Under the pieces are notes generated by a model that was not told the DNA's origin, did not search any database, and saw nothing but the letters and a program-made list of their open reading frames with translations. The translations under genes were made by a program, and so were the position numbers. A stretch of DNA of 64,000 bases from Salinarimonadaceae bacterium (GTDB lineage: Bacteria > Pseudomonadota > Alphaproteobacteria > Rhizobiales > Beijerinckiaceae): assembly GCA_007693435.1 (NCBI GenBank), contig REDO01000046.1, positions 1 to 64,000 on the forward strand, given 5' to 3'. Shown in pieces: positions 19,772-31,300 of the stretch (its first letter is position 1; every line of letters begins with the position of its first letter).

Positions 19772-20722
19772 ATGACCGAAACCGACGAGAGCTACCGCTC
19801 GCTCTTCATCAGCGCCAGCGACGGGCTGCGTCTGCACGCGCGCGATTACGGGCCGATCGCCGGCGCGCTCACGCCCGTCGTGTGCCTGCCCGGACTGACG
19901 CGCAACGCCATCGATTTCCACGATCTGGCGCTCGCTTTCTCGCAAGGAGAGCGGCCGCGCCGCACGCTCGCGGTCGATTATCGCGGGCGTGGACTCTCCG
20001 ATCGAGACAGCGACTGGCGTCGCTACGACTTGCAGGTCGAGCTCGACGATCTCCTCCAGGTTCTCGCGGCGACGAACATCCCGGAGGCCGTCTTCGTCGG
20101 AGCGTCGCGCGGCGGGCTGATCACGATGGCGCTCGCGGCCGTGCGCCCTGCGGCGATCAGGGCCGTCGTCCTCAACGACATCGGCCCCGTGATCGAGCCG
20201 CAGGGGCTGATGCGCATCCGCGGCTATGTCGGCAAGATGCCGAAACCCCGCAACTTCGACGACGCGATCGCCATCCTCAAGACCGTCTCGGATCGCCAGT
20301 TTCCCGCGCTTGACGATGAGGGCTGGCGCAAAATAGCGGAAGGCGTCTGGCATAGCCGCAACGGCAAGCTTGAGCTCTCCTACGACCCGGCCCTGATGAA
20401 GGGCCTCACGCTACTGGATTTAGAAAAGCCGCTTCCGACGCTCTGGCCGCTCTTCGACGCGCTGAAGCATGCGCCGACGCTCGCGATCAGGGGCGCCCAT
20501 TCCGACCTTCTGAGCGGGTCGACGCTGGCGGCGATGGCCAAACGCCACCCGCGCTTCGAAAGCCTGACCGTCGAGGGTCAGGGCCACACGCCGCTTCTCG
20601 ACGGCGTTGTCGCCGAGCGCATCGTCGCCTTCGTTGACGCGCGCGAAATATCGGGCCGGAGGCAAGCCGTCCCCGAGCCCGCCATGCCGCGCGCCGACGC
20701 TCCGTTGATCGGCGGCGCTTGA
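19772..20722 (+). CDS. Alpha/beta hydrolase
   Basis: A 316-residue hydrolase-fold protein. The oxyanion region is CLPGLTRN, and the nucleophile elbow is VGASRGG with Ser112. DYRGRGLSD is the strand-3 signature, and the catalytic His is in GQGHTPLL near residue 270. The acid residue is probably the Asp in IRGAHSDLL. The fold is certain; the substrate is not, although the RGRGLSDRD pattern is typical of esterase/epoxide hydrolase-like members. The last 30 residues are Pro/Ala-rich. Its stop abuts the convergent SDR gene with no gap. Confidence 0.86.
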   Translation: MTETDESYRSLFISASDGLRLHARDYGPIAGALTPVVCLPGLTRNAIDFHDLALAFSQGERPRRTLAVDYRGRGLSDRDSDWRRYDLQVELDDLLQVLAATNIPEAVFVGASRGGLITMALAAVRPAAIRAVVLNDIGPVIEPQGLMRIRGYVGKMPKPRNFDDAIAILKTVSDRQFPALDDEGWRKIAEGVWHSRNGKLELSYDPALMKGLTLLDLEKPLPTLWPLFDALKHAPTLAIRGAHSDLLSGSTLAAMAKRHPRFESLTVEGQGHTPLLDGVVAERIVAFVDAREISGRRQAVPEPAMPRADAPLIGGA

Positions 20723-21582
20723 TCAGCCGCCGGCGACGATCGCCGCGAGGCCCTCGCGATAGGTCGGGAAAGCCAGGTCGACGCCGAGCTCTTCGCGGAT
20801 GCGCGCGTTCGAAGCGCGCTTGCACGAGGCGTAGAAATCCCGCGCCATAGGCGACATGTCGGCCTCCTCGAAGGGGGTTTCACGGGGCGCCGGCACGCCC
20901 ATGAGCTCGGCGGCATAGGCCACCACGTCCTGCGGCGGCGCAGGCTCGTCGTCGCAGACGTTGTAGATCGCCCCGGCGCATGGACGCGCGAGCGAAGCGT
21001 CGAGCGTGCGCGCGATGTCTTCGACATGAATGCGGTTGAAAACCTGCCCCGGCTTGACGATGCGCCGGGCGACGCCGCGTCGCAGCTGTTCGACGGCGCC
21101 GCGCCCCGGCCCGTAGATGCCGGCGAGCCGGAAGATCTGGACCGCCTTGCCCGCGCGCGCGCCGAGCGCGAGCCATTCCCGCTCCGCCGCGATCCGCGCC
21201 GCCGCGCGCGGACTGCTCGCCTCCGTGGGCGTCGCCTCGTCGACCAGGCCGCCCGCATGGTCGCCATAGACGCCGATCGTGGAGAGATAGCCGATCCAGG
21301 AGAGTCGCGGCGAAGCGGCGATCTCTTGCCCGAAGGCGGCCAGGACCGGATCGCCGTCGTCGCCCGGCGGGATCGAGACGAGCAGGGCGTCGGCCGCCGC
21401 GACGTCATCGGCGATCCGGGAATCGGCGCTCGCGCCGTCGAAGATGCGCCCTGCAACGCCCATGCGCGACAGGCGATCGACTCCCTCCTGCGAGCGCGCG
21501 GTGCCCGTGACGCTCGCAAACCGCGTCCGGCGCGTGTCGATGAAGTGGCGCAGGCTGTAGCCGGCGCCGAAGCAGAACAGGT

Positions 21583-21586
<4 letters not shown>
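20723..21586 (-). CDS. Atypical SDR, NAD(P)-dependent epimerase-like (YeeZ type)
   Basis: A 287-residue Rossmann-fold protein starting FCFGAGYSLRHF, a nucleotide-binding loop of the GxGY type seen in the YeeZ-like atypical SDRs. It shares YLSTIGVYGDH and RLAGIYGPGRG with extended SDRs, but I see no YxxxK catalytic pair at the expected place, where SSPRAAARIAAE occurs instead. Enzymatic activity is therefore uncertain. The ATG at 21586 follows GGAGAGC and overlaps the queG stop by four bases, so it belongs to a GST-queG-SDR operon. Confidence 0.83.
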
Positions 21587-22830
<1,244 letters not shown>

Positions 22831-23523
22831 GGCGCATCGCCCAAATAATCGACGCAGGAAAGATGGGCCGCCGCGGCGAGATCCGCGAGTGTCAGATCGT
22901 CGCCGGCGAGCCATTTCCGCTTCGCGATCAGATAACCCACATAGCGCATGTGGTATCGCACATTCGCCCGCGCGGCGCGGATCGCGTTCATGTCGGGAGG
23001 TCCGCCGCCCGCGCTCACGGGAACGAAACGCTTGTAGACCTTCTCATTGACGAGGTAGCCGGTCACCTCGTCGTGGAATTTTCCGGAAAACCATGCGAGA
23101 AGGCGACGAACCTCGATCCGCGCGGCGAGATCGCGGGGCATGAGCCGGTTCTCGCCAGCCTGATCGCCGAGGGCCTCGTCGAGATATTCGACGATGGTTC
23201 CGGCGCCCGGAATGATCAGCCCGTCGGGCATGACGAGCACCGGCGTCTGACCCGACGGATCGAGGGCGAGGAAGGTTTCTCGTCGCTCCCACGGCCGCTC
23301 TTCGACGAAGTCCAGCGCGACGCCCATCTCGGCGCATACGAGCCGGACGAAGCGTGAATGGGGGCAGAGCGGATAGTGGTGGAGAATGGCCATGGAATGT
23401 GGGAACGCCCTTAAAACAGGGCCAGATTAAGGCTTTAAAAACTTAATTCCGGGTAACCAACGGCGCCGTTCAATCTCGCGATCGTCGCGATTCGGACCAT
23501 AGCGGCAGGCGAGCGACTGCGCG

Positions 23524-24330
23524 ATGACTTTGACCGACATCCTTCAGGCGGTGTTCCTCGGGGTTCTGGAGGGCGCGACGGAGTTCATTCCCGTTTCTTC
23601 GACGGGGCATCTCCTCCTGCTTCAGGCGGTGTTCGGGCTCGACAGCGAGGCCGACAAGACCTTCGCCATCCTCATCCAGTTCGGCGCGATTCTCGCGCTG
23701 CTCAGCGTCTACTTCGCCCGCATCCTCGACATCACGCTCTCGCTGCCGCACGACCCGGCGGCGCGGCGTTTCGTGATCGGCCTCGTGATCGCCTTCCTGC
23801 CGGCGGCGTTCCTCGGCGTGCTCCTGCGCGACTTCATCGTCGGCGTCCTGTTCGATCCGCACGTCGTGTGCACCACGCTGATCCTCGGCGGCATCGTCCT
23901 GCTGATCGTCGATCGCGCGAACCTGCCGCAGGAACAGACCGACGCGACGCGCTTTCCGCTGCCGATGTATCTCAAGATCGGCGTCTTTCAGTGCCTGGCC
24001 ATGATCCCCGGCGTGTCGCGCTCGGGCGCGACCATCGTCGGCGCCATGCTGATGGGCGCGGACAGGCGCGCCGCCGCCGAATTCTCTTTCTTCCTCGCCA
24101 TGCCGACGATGGCCGGCGCCTTCGTCTGGGAGCTTGGTCAGAGTTACGGCCAACTGGCGACCGACGACGTCACGTTGATCGTGATCGGATTCATCTCGGC
24201 CTTCGTCGCGGGCGTCTTCGTGGTGCGCAGCCTGCTGTCCTTCGTGGCCCGGCGCGGCTTCGCCTTCTTCGGCTGGTGGCGCATCATGGTCGGGACGCTC
24301 GGCTTTATCGGCCTTTTCACCTTCGCCTGA
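23524..24330 (+). CDS. uppP: Undecaprenyl-diphosphatase
   Basis: A 268-residue membrane enzyme (BacA/UppP family) that dephosphorylates undecaprenyl pyrophosphate, recycling the lipid carrier for peptidoglycan and other polymers. The two catalytic segments are intact: GVLEGATEFIPVSSTGH near the N-terminus and PGVSRSGATIVG near residue 160. Eight membrane helices are expected and length is typical. The 130-base spacer to the divergent GST gene is AT-rich for this genome and probably holds both promoters. The 3' end overlaps convergent lpxB by 14 bases. Its substrate is the diphosphate that UppS (34.5 kb) makes. Confidence 0.95.
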   Translation: MTLTDILQAVFLGVLEGATEFIPVSSTGHLLLLQAVFGLDSEADKTFAILIQFGAILALLSVYFARILDITLSLPHDPAARRFVIGLVIAFLPAAFLGVLLRDFIVGVLFDPHVVCTTLILGGIVLLIVDRANLPQEQTDATRFPLPMYLKIGVFQCLAMIPGVSRSGATIVGAMLMGADRRAAAEFSFFLAMPTMAGAFVWELGQSYGQLATDDVTLIVIGFISAFVAGVFVVRSLLSFVARRGFAFFGWWRIMVGTLGFIGLFTFA

Positions 24331-25492
24331 GGAGCGCCGTCTCCGCGACGATCCGGGCGGAGCGTCCGCTGGGGCTCTCCTCGCCGATGCTCATCACCGC
24401 ATCGAGCCGCGCGAATGCCTCGACCTGCGCGGCGCGCTCCGCGCCCTCCCCCGTGATCTGCGCCAGCGCGGCGGCGAGCTTTTCCGGCTCGCAATCCTCC
24501 TGGATGAATTCCCGGATCGGCTTCTCACCCATCACGAGATTGGCGAGCACGATGGTGTCGACGGTGACGAGGCGGCGTAGCATGAGCTCGAGCCTTCCAA
24601 CCCGGTAGGCGACGACCATGGGCACGCCTGACAGCGCGAGCTCAAGCGTCACCGTGCCCGACGCCGCGAGCGCCGCATGCGCCCGGCGGAAGGCGGCGAA
24701 CTTCTCCTCCTCGCCGCGCACGATCTTCGGAACGAGCGGCCAAGAGGCCGTGAGCGCGGTGATCTCGTCGGCGAGATGCGGCACGGCGGGAAGGGTGAGC
24801 GCGATCTCGCCGGGATAGCTGTCGCGCAAGCGCCCCAGCGCCTCGCCGAACGGCTCGGAAAGGCGCGTGATCTCCGAGCGCCGGCTGCCCGGAAGCACCA
24901 GCAATTCTAGCGGCCCGTCGCCGAGCGCGCGGCGCTCCCCGGACGCGGGACGCAACATGTCGAGCCGCTCGATCAGCGGATGCCCGACATAGGTGCATGG
25001 CGGCCCGCCGAGCCGCTCGTGCGCCGCGGGCTCGAAGGGAAGGAGCGCGAGCACGTGGTCGACGTAGGATCGCATCGCCTTCGCCCGCCCGGGCCGCCAG
25101 GCCCAGACGCTCGGGGAGACGTAGTTCACGATCGGAATGGCGGGCGCGCGCCTGCGCACGCGCTTGGCGACGGCGTGGGTGAAGTCCGGGCTGTCGATGA
25201 TCACGACGACATCGGGGGCCTGCGCGACGACGTCGGCGACCGTCTGGTAGACGCGCGAGACGACGCGCGGCAGCTGCGCGATCACGGCGGCGATCCCCAT
25301 CAGGGAAATGTCGCTCATGGGAAACAGGCTCGCGAGCCCCTCCTGCGCCATCCGCTCCCCGCCGACGCCGGAAACAACGACTTCCCGTCCGCCCGCGCCG
25401 GCGCGCAGGGCGCGCATCAGACCGGCGCCGAGCTGATCGCCCGATTCCTCGCCCGCGACGAGATAGACCCGGAACGGCTTGTCCTCATTCAT
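24317..25492 (-). CDS. lpxB: Lipid-A-disaccharide synthase
   Basis: A 391-residue GT-B glycosyltransferase that joins UDP-2,3-diacylglucosamine and lipid X to form the lipid A disaccharide, at the inner face of the inner membrane. Family sequences are VAGEESGDQLGAGLMRAL at the start, IDSPDFTHAVAKRVRR, YVSPSVWAWRPGRAKAM, LPFEP, LVLPGSRRSEI and ALAASGTVTLELAL. It is the last gene of the lpxD-fabZ-lpxA-lpxI-lpxB run, with its start overlapping the lpxI stop by four bases. Confidence 0.96.
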   Translation of the reverse strand: MNEDKPFRVYLVAGEESGDQLGAGLMRALRAGAGGREVVVSGVGGERMAQEGLASLFPMSDISLMGIAAVIAQLPRVVSRVYQTVADVVAQAPDVVVIIDSPDFTHAVAKRVRRRAPAIPIVNYVSPSVWAWRPGRAKAMRSYVDHVLALLPFEPAAHERLGGPPCTYVGHPLIERLDMLRPASGERRALGDGPLELLVLPGSRRSEITRLSEPFGEALGRLRDSYPGEIALTLPAVPHLADEITALTASWPLVPKIVRGEEEKFAAFRRAHAALAASGTVTLELALSGVPMVVAYRVGRLELMLRRLVTVDTIVLANLVMGEKPIREFIQEDCEPEKLAAALAQITGEGAERAAQVEAFARLDAVMSIGEESPSGRSARIVAETALLRRR

Positions 25493-26355
25493 GAATCACG
25501 CCTCGCAGCCGGTTCGATCCCGACAAGGAATATCCCGAGCCGGTCCGCCTCGGAGATCGTCGCCTCGCGCTCGACGATGATGGTCTGACCGGCGCCGACG
25601 GCGACGCCCGCGAGGCCGGCGGCCGCGGCCTTGCGCATCGTGCGCGGGCCGATGGTCGGCAGGTCGACACGCCGCTCCTGCCCCTGTTTGGCCGACTTCA
25701 CGAGGATCGCCCCGGTTTCTCGCCTCCGCGAGAAAATGAACCCGCCTCGCAGCGATCCGACCCGGGCGAGCATGCGGTCGGTGCCCTCCGCGCCCTCGAT
25801 GGCGACGACGCGTTCCCCCTGCACGACGAGCGCCTGGCCGATGTCGAAGGGAGACAGATCGGCGAGGCAGGCGAAGCCGACGGCTATAGCCGCGCGCGCC
25901 TCGTCGTCGGGCGCGACAGCGCCGAGCGTCCCCGGCGGCGCGATCAGGTCCGGGGCGATCTCGTGCGCGCCCACGACCCTGTACCCGCGCTCCTCGATCG
26001 TCTCGACGACCGCGCGCAGGAGGTGGTCATCGCCGCGCGCCATCAGCCGGCTCAGTTCGCTGCGATTGCGCAGCGCCGAGAGCGCGCCGAGGAACGCGGC
26101 CGGGCTCGGACGCGTCACGGCGCCGGCGAGCACCACCGCCGCGGGTTTCCAGCGCTCGAGCAGCGCCAGCCCGCCGGCCACGTCGAGAAGATCGATCGCC
26201 GCGTCCGCGCGCATGCGCACGCCCCTGTCCGCGAAGCCCCGGAATGCGATGACGCGGCGCTGGCGGCCGGAGCGGTCGAGGGCTTCGATGAGGATCGTCG
26301 GCAGGCCGCCGCCGCCGGCGAGCACGACGACGGGACCCTCGGCCGGCGCCGCCAT
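25489..26355 (-). CDS. lpxI: UDP-2,3-diacylglucosamine pyrophosphatase LpxI (DUF1009)
   Basis: A 288-residue protein that hydrolyses UDP-2,3-diacylglucosamine to lipid X, the step done by LpxH in enteric bacteria; alphaproteobacteria commonly use LpxI. Visible features are the N-terminal VVLAGGGGLPTILIEAL, the FLGALSALRNRSELSRLMARGDDHLLRAVV-type middle region, and the C-terminal domain with a KSAKQGQ-type catalytic patch followed by VDLPTIGPRTM. The ATG at 26355 lies two bases after the lpxA stop, and its stop overlaps lpxB by four bases. Context between lpxA and lpxB makes the assignment strong. Confidence 0.93.
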   Translation of the reverse strand: MAAPAEGPVVVLAGGGGLPTILIEALDRSGRQRRVIAFRGFADRGVRMRADAAIDLLDVAGGLALLERWKPAAVVLAGAVTRPSPAAFLGALSALRNRSELSRLMARGDDHLLRAVVETIEERGYRVVGAHEIAPDLIAPPGTLGAVAPDDEARAAIAVGFACLADLSPFDIGQALVVQGERVVAIEGAEGTDRMLARVGSLRGGFIFSRRRETGAILVKSAKQGQERRVDLPTIGPRTMRKAAAAGLAGVAVGAGQTIIVEREATISEADRLGIFLVGIEPAARRDS

Positions 26356-26357
26356 GC

Positions 26358-27164
26358 TCAGTCGCCCATCGCTTCGCGCGGCGTCAGGATCGAACGGTCG
26401 CCGCCTTCGCGGATGAAGTCGAGGATCTCGCGGACCGTGGCGTGATCGGGGTGATCCGCCTCGACGTCCTCCATGCGCTCCTTGAGCGTGCCTTCGTCGG
26501 CGAATAGCAGCCGGTAGGCCCGGCGCAGCTCGTGAATGCTCTCGCGCGAGAACCCGCGCCGGCGCAGGCCGACGATGTTGAGCCCGGCGAGCGCCCCCCG
26601 GTTGCCGACGGCCATGCCGTAGGGGATGACGTCCTTCTCGATGGCCGACATGCCGCCGATGAAGGCGTGGGGGCCGATGCGCACGAACTGGTGGATGCCG
26701 ACGCCGCCGCCGAGAATGGCGAAATCGCCGATATGGCAGTGGCCGGCCAGCATGACGGTGTTCGAAAGCACGACGCTGTTGCCGATGCGGCAATCATGGG
26801 CGACATGGGCATAGGCGAGAATGAAACAGCGGTCGCCGATCGTCGTGAGGAAATCTCCCGCCTTCGTGCCCGCGTGGATCGTCACGCTCTCGCGGATGAT
26901 GCAATCGTCGCCGACGACGACGCGGGTCGGCTCGCCCGCGTATTTCAGGTCCTGGGGCTGGTGCCCGATGGCCGCGAAGGGATAGATTTTCGCCCGTGCG
27001 CCGATCGTGGTGTCGCCGGTGACGACCACGTGGCTGAGAAGCTCGCAACCGTCTCCGAGCACGACATGCGGGCCGATGAGGCAGAACGGCCCGATCCTGA
27101 CGCCTGCGCCGAGTTTCGCGCCGGGCTCGACGATCGCGGTCGGATGGATCTCCGGTGCGCTCAT
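26358..27164 (-). CDS. lpxA: UDP-N-acetylglucosamine acyltransferase
   Basis: A 268-residue left-handed beta-helix enzyme for the first step of lipid A synthesis, acylating UDP-GlcNAc from acyl-ACP. Hexapeptide repeats fill residues 5-190 ([14 protein letters not shown] onward). The catalytic histidine region is [12 protein letters not shown], and [15 protein letters not shown] marks the start of the helical C-terminal domain. The ATG at 27164 overlaps the fabZ stop as ATGA. The longer open frame upstream is inside fabZ and not used. Confidence 0.96.
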   Translation of the reverse strand: MSAPEIHPTAIVEPGAKLGAGVRIGPFCLIGPHVVLGDGCELLSHVVVTGDTTIGARAKIYPFAAIGHQPQDLKYAGEPTRVVVGDDCIIRESVTIHAGTKAGDFLTTIGDRCFILAYAHVAHDCRIGNSVVLSNTVMLAGHCHIGDFAILGGGVGIHQFVRIGPHAFIGGMSAIEKDVIPYGMAVGNRGALAGLNIVGLRRRGFSRESIHELRRAYRLLFADEGTLKERMEDVEADHPDHATVREILDFIREGGDRSILTPREAMGD

Positions 27165-27628
27165 GAAGGGAAGACCAGCATGGCGGAAACCTCGGCCTCG
27201 GCGACGTTCTGTCCGTCGACCTTGGCCTCGCCGCGATACCACCACATGTTCCGGCGCTGCGCGATCTTCGTCATGTGGAACTCGACGACATCGCCCGGGA
27301 CGACCGGGCGGCGGAATTTCGCCTTGTCGATCGTCATGAAATACACCTCTTTCGGCGGGTTGCTGTCGGTGAGCTTGCTGGCGACGCAGATCGCTCCCGC
27401 CGTCTGGGCCATGCCCTCGATCAGCAGCACGCCCGGGTAGATCGGACGCGAGGGGAAATGACCGGCGAATTGCGGTTCGTTGAACGACACGTTCTTGATC
27501 CCGACGCAGGAATTATCGTGGTCGATGTCGCGTATCTTGTCGATGAGCAGGAAAGGATAGCGGTGCGGAAGATAGCTCAGGACCTTCATGATGTCCGCAC
27601 TCGTCAGCGTGTCAGCTTCCTCCGACAT
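27161..27628 (-). CDS. fabZ: 3-hydroxyacyl-ACP dehydratase
   Basis: A 155-residue hotdog-fold enzyme of fatty-acid elongation. The catalytic His is in [13 protein letters not shown], and the catalytic Glu is in [21 protein letters not shown]-like [15 protein letters not shown] is the family signature. FabZ competes with LpxA and LpxD for hydroxyacyl-ACP, and the genes are commonly side by side, as here between lpxD (44 bases upstream) and lpxA (overlapping). Confidence 0.96.
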   Translation of the reverse strand: MSEEADTLTSADIMKVLSYLPHRYPFLLIDKIRDIDHDNSCVGIKNVSFNEPQFAGHFPSRPIYPGVLLIEGMAQTAGAICVASKLTDSNPPKEVYFMTIDKAKFRRPVVPGDVVEFHMTKIAQRRNMWWYRGEAKVDGQNVAEAEVSAMLVFPS

Positions 27629-27672
27629 ACCCTGCGCTCCTCAATCCGGCGACTTCTTCGCGCCCTTTTTCG

Positions 27673-28752
27673 TCAAGCGCCGTCATCATCGGGAGACGGC
27701 ATGTCGTCTTTGGCGGTTTTCCTGCGCGATGCAAGCGTTTTGAGCGTCGTCATCTCGCGGAACCACTCGCGCACGGGCCGGGCGGGCGTGCCGCCCCAGC
27801 GCGCTCCTGCGGGAACGTCGCTGTTGACGTCGCTCGACGCCGCGATCTGCGCGCCGGCGCCGAGGCGCACATGGCCTATCACGCCGACCTGCCCGCCGAT
27901 AACGACGAAGTCGTCGAGCCGCGTCGAGCCGGAAATTCCGGTCTGGGAGACGATGACGCAGTGGCGGCCGATGGTGACGTTGTGTCCGATCTGCACGAGA
28001 TTGTCGATTTTCGTGCCCTCGCCGATGACCGTGTCGCGACTGGCGCCCCGGTCTATCGTGGTGTTGGCCCCGATTTCGACGTCGTCCTGGATGATGACCC
28101 GGCCGACCTGCGGCACCTTGCGATGCCCGCCCGGCCCCATGGCGAAACCGAAGCCGTCCTGGCCGATGCGTGCGCCCGGATGCACGATGATCCGGTTTCC
28201 CAGCATGGCGTTGAGCACGCTGGCGCCCGGGCCGATCGAGCAGTCGCGGCCGATCCGGACATGCGGCCCGATCACGGCGCCTGCGGCGATAACGGCGCCC
28301 GCGCCGATCTCCGCATGCGGTCCGATCACCGCGCCCGGATCGACGATCACGCCGTGTTCGAGACGCGCGGAGGGATGAACGATCGCGCCGGGCGATACGC
28401 CGCTCGCCCCGAAGGCGGAGCCGGGGCGCATGGCTTCGGGATACAGTCGGGCGAGGACGGAAGCGTAGACGTCGTACGGCCTGTCGAGAACGAAGACGCA
28501 GGCCCCCTCGGGCGCGCGGGCGGCATAGCGCCGGGCGACGAGGACGACGCCGGCCTGGGTCGCCGCCAGCGCGTCGGTATATTTCGGGTTGTCCATATAG
28601 GACGCGTCCGAAGGACCGGCGGTTTCGAGCGGCGCGGCTCCGGTGAACGCGCGCTCCGGATCGAAGCCTTCAGGAATCGGCCGGGAAGCGAGTTCGGCGA
28701 TCTCGCGGAGCGAGATCGCCGAACGAATGGGGAAGAAATCGGGATCGGCCAT
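27673..28752 (-). CDS. lpxD: UDP-3-O-(3-hydroxyacyl)glucosamine N-acyltransferase
   Basis: A 359-residue trimeric enzyme that adds the N-linked acyl chain in lipid A synthesis. The N-terminal uridine-binding domain (about 1-105) includes PKYTDAL and [10 protein letters not shown]. The hexapeptide beta-helix covers about 110-310 with many [LIV]G-x4 units, and the catalytic His is in the [14 protein letters not shown] segment. A charged C-terminal tail ([13 protein letters not shown]) is typical. It lies 51 bases after bamA, with a perfect hairpin in the gap. Confidence 0.95.
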   Translation of the reverse strand: MADPDFFPIRSAISLREIAELASRPIPEGFDPERAFTGAAPLETAGPSDASYMDNPKYTDALAATQAGVVLVARRYAARAPEGACVFVLDRPYDVYASVLARLYPEAMRPGSAFGASGVSPGAIVHPSARLEHGVIVDPGAVIGPHAEIGAGAVIAAGAVIGPHVRIGRDCSIGPGASVLNAMLGNRIIVHPGARIGQDGFGFAMGPGGHRKVPQVGRVIIQDDVEIGANTTIDRGASRDTVIGEGTKIDNLVQIGHNVTIGRHCVIVSQTGISGSTRLDDFVVIGGQVGVIGHVRLGAGAQIAASSDVNSDVPAGARWGGTPARPVREWFREMTTLKTLASRRKTAKDDMPSPDDDGA

Positions 28753-28766
28753 GGCGCGCCCATATT

Positions 28767-28789
28767 GCGGCGCGCGTTCAGCGCGCCGC
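28767..28789. other. Perfect hairpin between bamA and lpxD
   Basis: Two exactly complementary 9-base arms, GCGGCGCGC and GCGCGCCGC, flank the loop GTTCA. No T-run follows on the minus strand, so it is not a normal terminator. It may stabilise or differentially process the bamA-lpxD transcript. Confidence 0.5.
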
Positions 28790-28803
28790 TCGGGGGTAAG
28801 GCG

Positions 28804-31110
28804 TCAGAAAGAGGTGCCGCCGGAGAAGCGGAACGCCTGCAGCACGTCGCCCCTCGCCTTGGAGGTCGCCACCGCATAGTCGAAGCGGATCGGACCGAGC
28901 GGCGAGCGCCAGATCAGACCGGCGCCGACAGACGAGCGGATCTTGCTCGAATTGTTGACGCTGATCGTCTGCACCACGCCCGTCGCCGGATCGCGGAAGG
29001 TGCGCACGCCGTCATAGCCGAACAATGTGCCGGCATCGGCGAAGAGCGCCCCGCGGATGCCGATGGCGCGCGGAAGGATCGGGATGTCGAACTGCAATTC
29101 CAGCGAGCCGCCGAAATAGGTCGTGCCGCCCAAGGCGTCGCGAGTGACCGCGTCGCGCGGACCGATGCCGCCGTTCTCGAAGCCGCGCACAAGGGACGGA
29201 CCCATGGCGAAGTGGTCATTGATCCGCAGGTTCCGGCGACCGAAACCGCTGATATGACCGCCCTGCAGGCGGGCGATGCCGACCACGTCCTCGAAAAGCT
29301 CGTGGTAGTAGCGCGCGTCGCCTGTGACGCGCAAGAACCGCGAGTCGCCGCCAAGGCCCGCCACTTCCGTCGTGACGGAGGCCGAGACGCCCTGTCGGGG
29401 ATCCTGGATGTTGTCGAGCGTGTTGTAGGCGAAGGTCAGGCCGACGAGCGAAGTGAGCGTCTTGCCTTCGGCCTCGAGCAGAGCGCGCGACGCAACCGGA
29501 CGGAAATTGGCCGGAATACGCAGGCGCTGCTCGTAGAGCGAATAGCGCGCCGTGACCGAGAACTCCTCCGTCAGCGGAACCGTGAAGCGCACGGCGCCGC
29601 CGGCGGTGCGGTTCTCGTAGCGGGAGAACGTCGTCTGGTCGGTGAACTTCGAGAAGATGTCCACGCCGGCCGCGAGGCGGTAGCCGAGGAAATACGGCTC
29701 CGTGAACGAGAAGTCGAAACCGCGCGACTTCTGGCCGAACTGGCCCGCGATGCGCACGGCCTGGCCACGACCGAGGAAGTTCTCCTCCGACAGCGACACT
29801 TCGCCGATGAAGCCTTCAGCCGTCGAATAACCGCCGGAAATGCCGAACGAACCAGTCGCCTTGTCCACGACATCGACGTTCACGACGACGCGGTCGGGCG
29901 ACATGCTCGGCTCGTTGGAGATCTGCACGTTCTCGAAGAAGCCGAGATTGCGCAGACGCCGCTCGGCGCGATCGATCAGAACGCGGTTGTAGGGGTCGCC
30001 TTCGCCGAGATCGAGCTCGCGGCGGATGACCTCGTCGCGGGTGCGCGTGTTGCCGCGGATGTTGATCCGCTCGATATAGACGCGCGGCCCTTCCTCGATG
30101 ACGTAGTTGATGTCGACCAAGCCTTCAGCCATGTTGCGCACGCCCACGGGGCGCGCCTGCGCGAAGGGGTGGCCGCGGCGCGAGGCCTCGGTGGTGAGTT
30201 CGAGGAGCGTGCGCTCGACCTCGGTCGAATCGTAGGTGCGGCCCGAGCGCGTCACGACACGGCGCTGAAGATCGGCGGCGTCGATCCCGGGGATGCGCGA
30301 TTCGACGTTGACGGAGCCGATCTGGTAGCGCGGCCCCTCTTCGATCGCGATCGTGATGACGTACCCGGCCCGCGAATCGTCGAATACGACGTCGGAGGAG
30401 AGGATCCGCGCGTCCGCGAAGCCGCGACGCTGGTAATAACGCTGGATCTGGCCGAGATCGGAGGCCAGCCGGTCGGGATCGTAGACGTCCATGTTGTTCA
30501 GGATCGTCATGATGCCCGACACGTCGGAGGCCATCACGTCGCGCAGGCGGCGGTCGGAAACCGAGTTGTTGCCGACGAAGTTGATCGCCTTGATGCCGGT
30601 GCGCGCGCCCTCGTCGATCGAGAACACGACATCGACGCGGCCGTTCGGCAGATCGACGATGCGCGGCGTGACGCCGGCGAGCGCGCGGCCGGAGCGGCGA
30701 TAGGCCTCGCGGATGCGCCGCGCGTCCTCTTCGACGGTCGCGGGATTGTATGCGGTGTTGGCGCGCGTCTGCAATTCGGGGCGCAGTCGGTCGCCCTGAA
30801 GGCGGCGGTTCCCCTCGAAGGCGACGCGGTTGATGATCTGGTTCTCGGAGACGCGAACGATGATCGAGCCGCCCGAACGGGTCACCCGCACGTCGCGGAA
30901 AAGGCCGGTGGCGACGAGGTTGCGCCTGGCTTCGTCCGGGTTCGCGCCGATCACGTAAGAGCGGATCGTATCTGAATCGACGCCGCGATTACCCTCGACG
31001 ATGACCTGCTGGGCGAAGGCTTCCGAAACGGTGAGCGCGGCGAAGGCCGCCACAAACGCGATCGTCGCCTTCAGCGCCGTGAATGTCCGGCGGGTCTTTT
31101 TCATCGACAT
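28804..31110 (-). CDS. bamA: Outer-membrane protein assembly factor BamA
   Basis: A 768-residue Omp85 protein. It has a signal peptide (residues 1-33, ending AFA), five POTRA domains (about 34-420) and a C-terminal beta-barrel. The barrel contains the conserved VRGFENGGIGPRD lid motif, and the last residue is the outer-membrane Phe (FSGGTSF). It inserts beta-barrel proteins into the outer membrane. Its partner BamD is encoded at 43.3 kb in the same orientation. It follows rseP after 190 bases, which likely include a separate promoter. The alternative start six bases in (MKK) is equally possible. Confidence 0.97.
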   Translation of the reverse strand: MSMKKTRRTFTALKATIAFVAAFAALTVSEAFAQQVIVEGNRGVDSDTIRSYVIGANPDEARRNLVATGLFRDVRVTRSGGSIIVRVSENQIINRVAFEGNRRLQGDRLRPELQTRANTAYNPATVEEDARRIREAYRRSGRALAGVTPRIVDLPNGRVDVVFSIDEGARTGIKAINFVGNNSVSDRRLRDVMASDVSGIMTILNNMDVYDPDRLASDLGQIQRYYQRRGFADARILSSDVVFDDSRAGYVITIAIEEGPRYQIGSVNVESRIPGIDAADLQRRVVTRSGRTYDSTEVERTLLELTTEASRRGHPFAQARPVGVRNMAEGLVDINYVIEEGPRVYIERINIRGNTRTRDEVIRRELDLGEGDPYNRVLIDRAERRLRNLGFFENVQISNEPSMSPDRVVVNVDVVDKATGSFGISGGYSTAEGFIGEVSLSEENFLGRGQAVRIAGQFGQKSRGFDFSFTEPYFLGYRLAAGVDIFSKFTDQTTFSRYENRTAGGAVRFTVPLTEEFSVTARYSLYEQRLRIPANFRPVASRALLEAEGKTLTSLVGLTFAYNTLDNIQDPRQGVSASVTTEVAGLGGDSRFLRVTGDARYYHELFEDVVGIARLQGGHISGFGRRNLRINDHFAMGPSLVRGFENGGIGPRDAVTRDALGGTTYFGGSLELQFDIPILPRAIGIRGALFADAGTLFGYDGVRTFRDPATGVVQTISVNNSSKIRSSVGAGLIWRSPLGPIRFDYAVATSKARGDVLQAFRFSGGTSF

Positions 31111-31300
31111 TTATCAGCCCGTCTCGTTCTGGTGCGCCGCGGGTCGGCCCCGTAGCCGGATGGTTCGCGCGTCGCCATCCAACCGTTCTGGTCTGTCTAC
31201 GCTTCTACCTAAGTTGCGCCCCGTTGCAACAGCCGAAGTCTCGTCCCTGTGGGGATTTTTGCGACCCGTGGCGTTCGTGTCACGCCAGATGCGTTGCATT

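Noticed and set aside
23394-23523. AT-rich spacer with a CCTTA...TAAGG repeat upstream of uppP, considered as an operator or sigma-factor box
   Set aside because: No promoter boxes with proper spacing could be fixed on either strand, so I report only that promoters are probable there.
27871-30975. 1,034-codon plus-strand open frame
   Set aside because: Antisense to lpxD and bamA; composition is that of a shadow frame with no domain.
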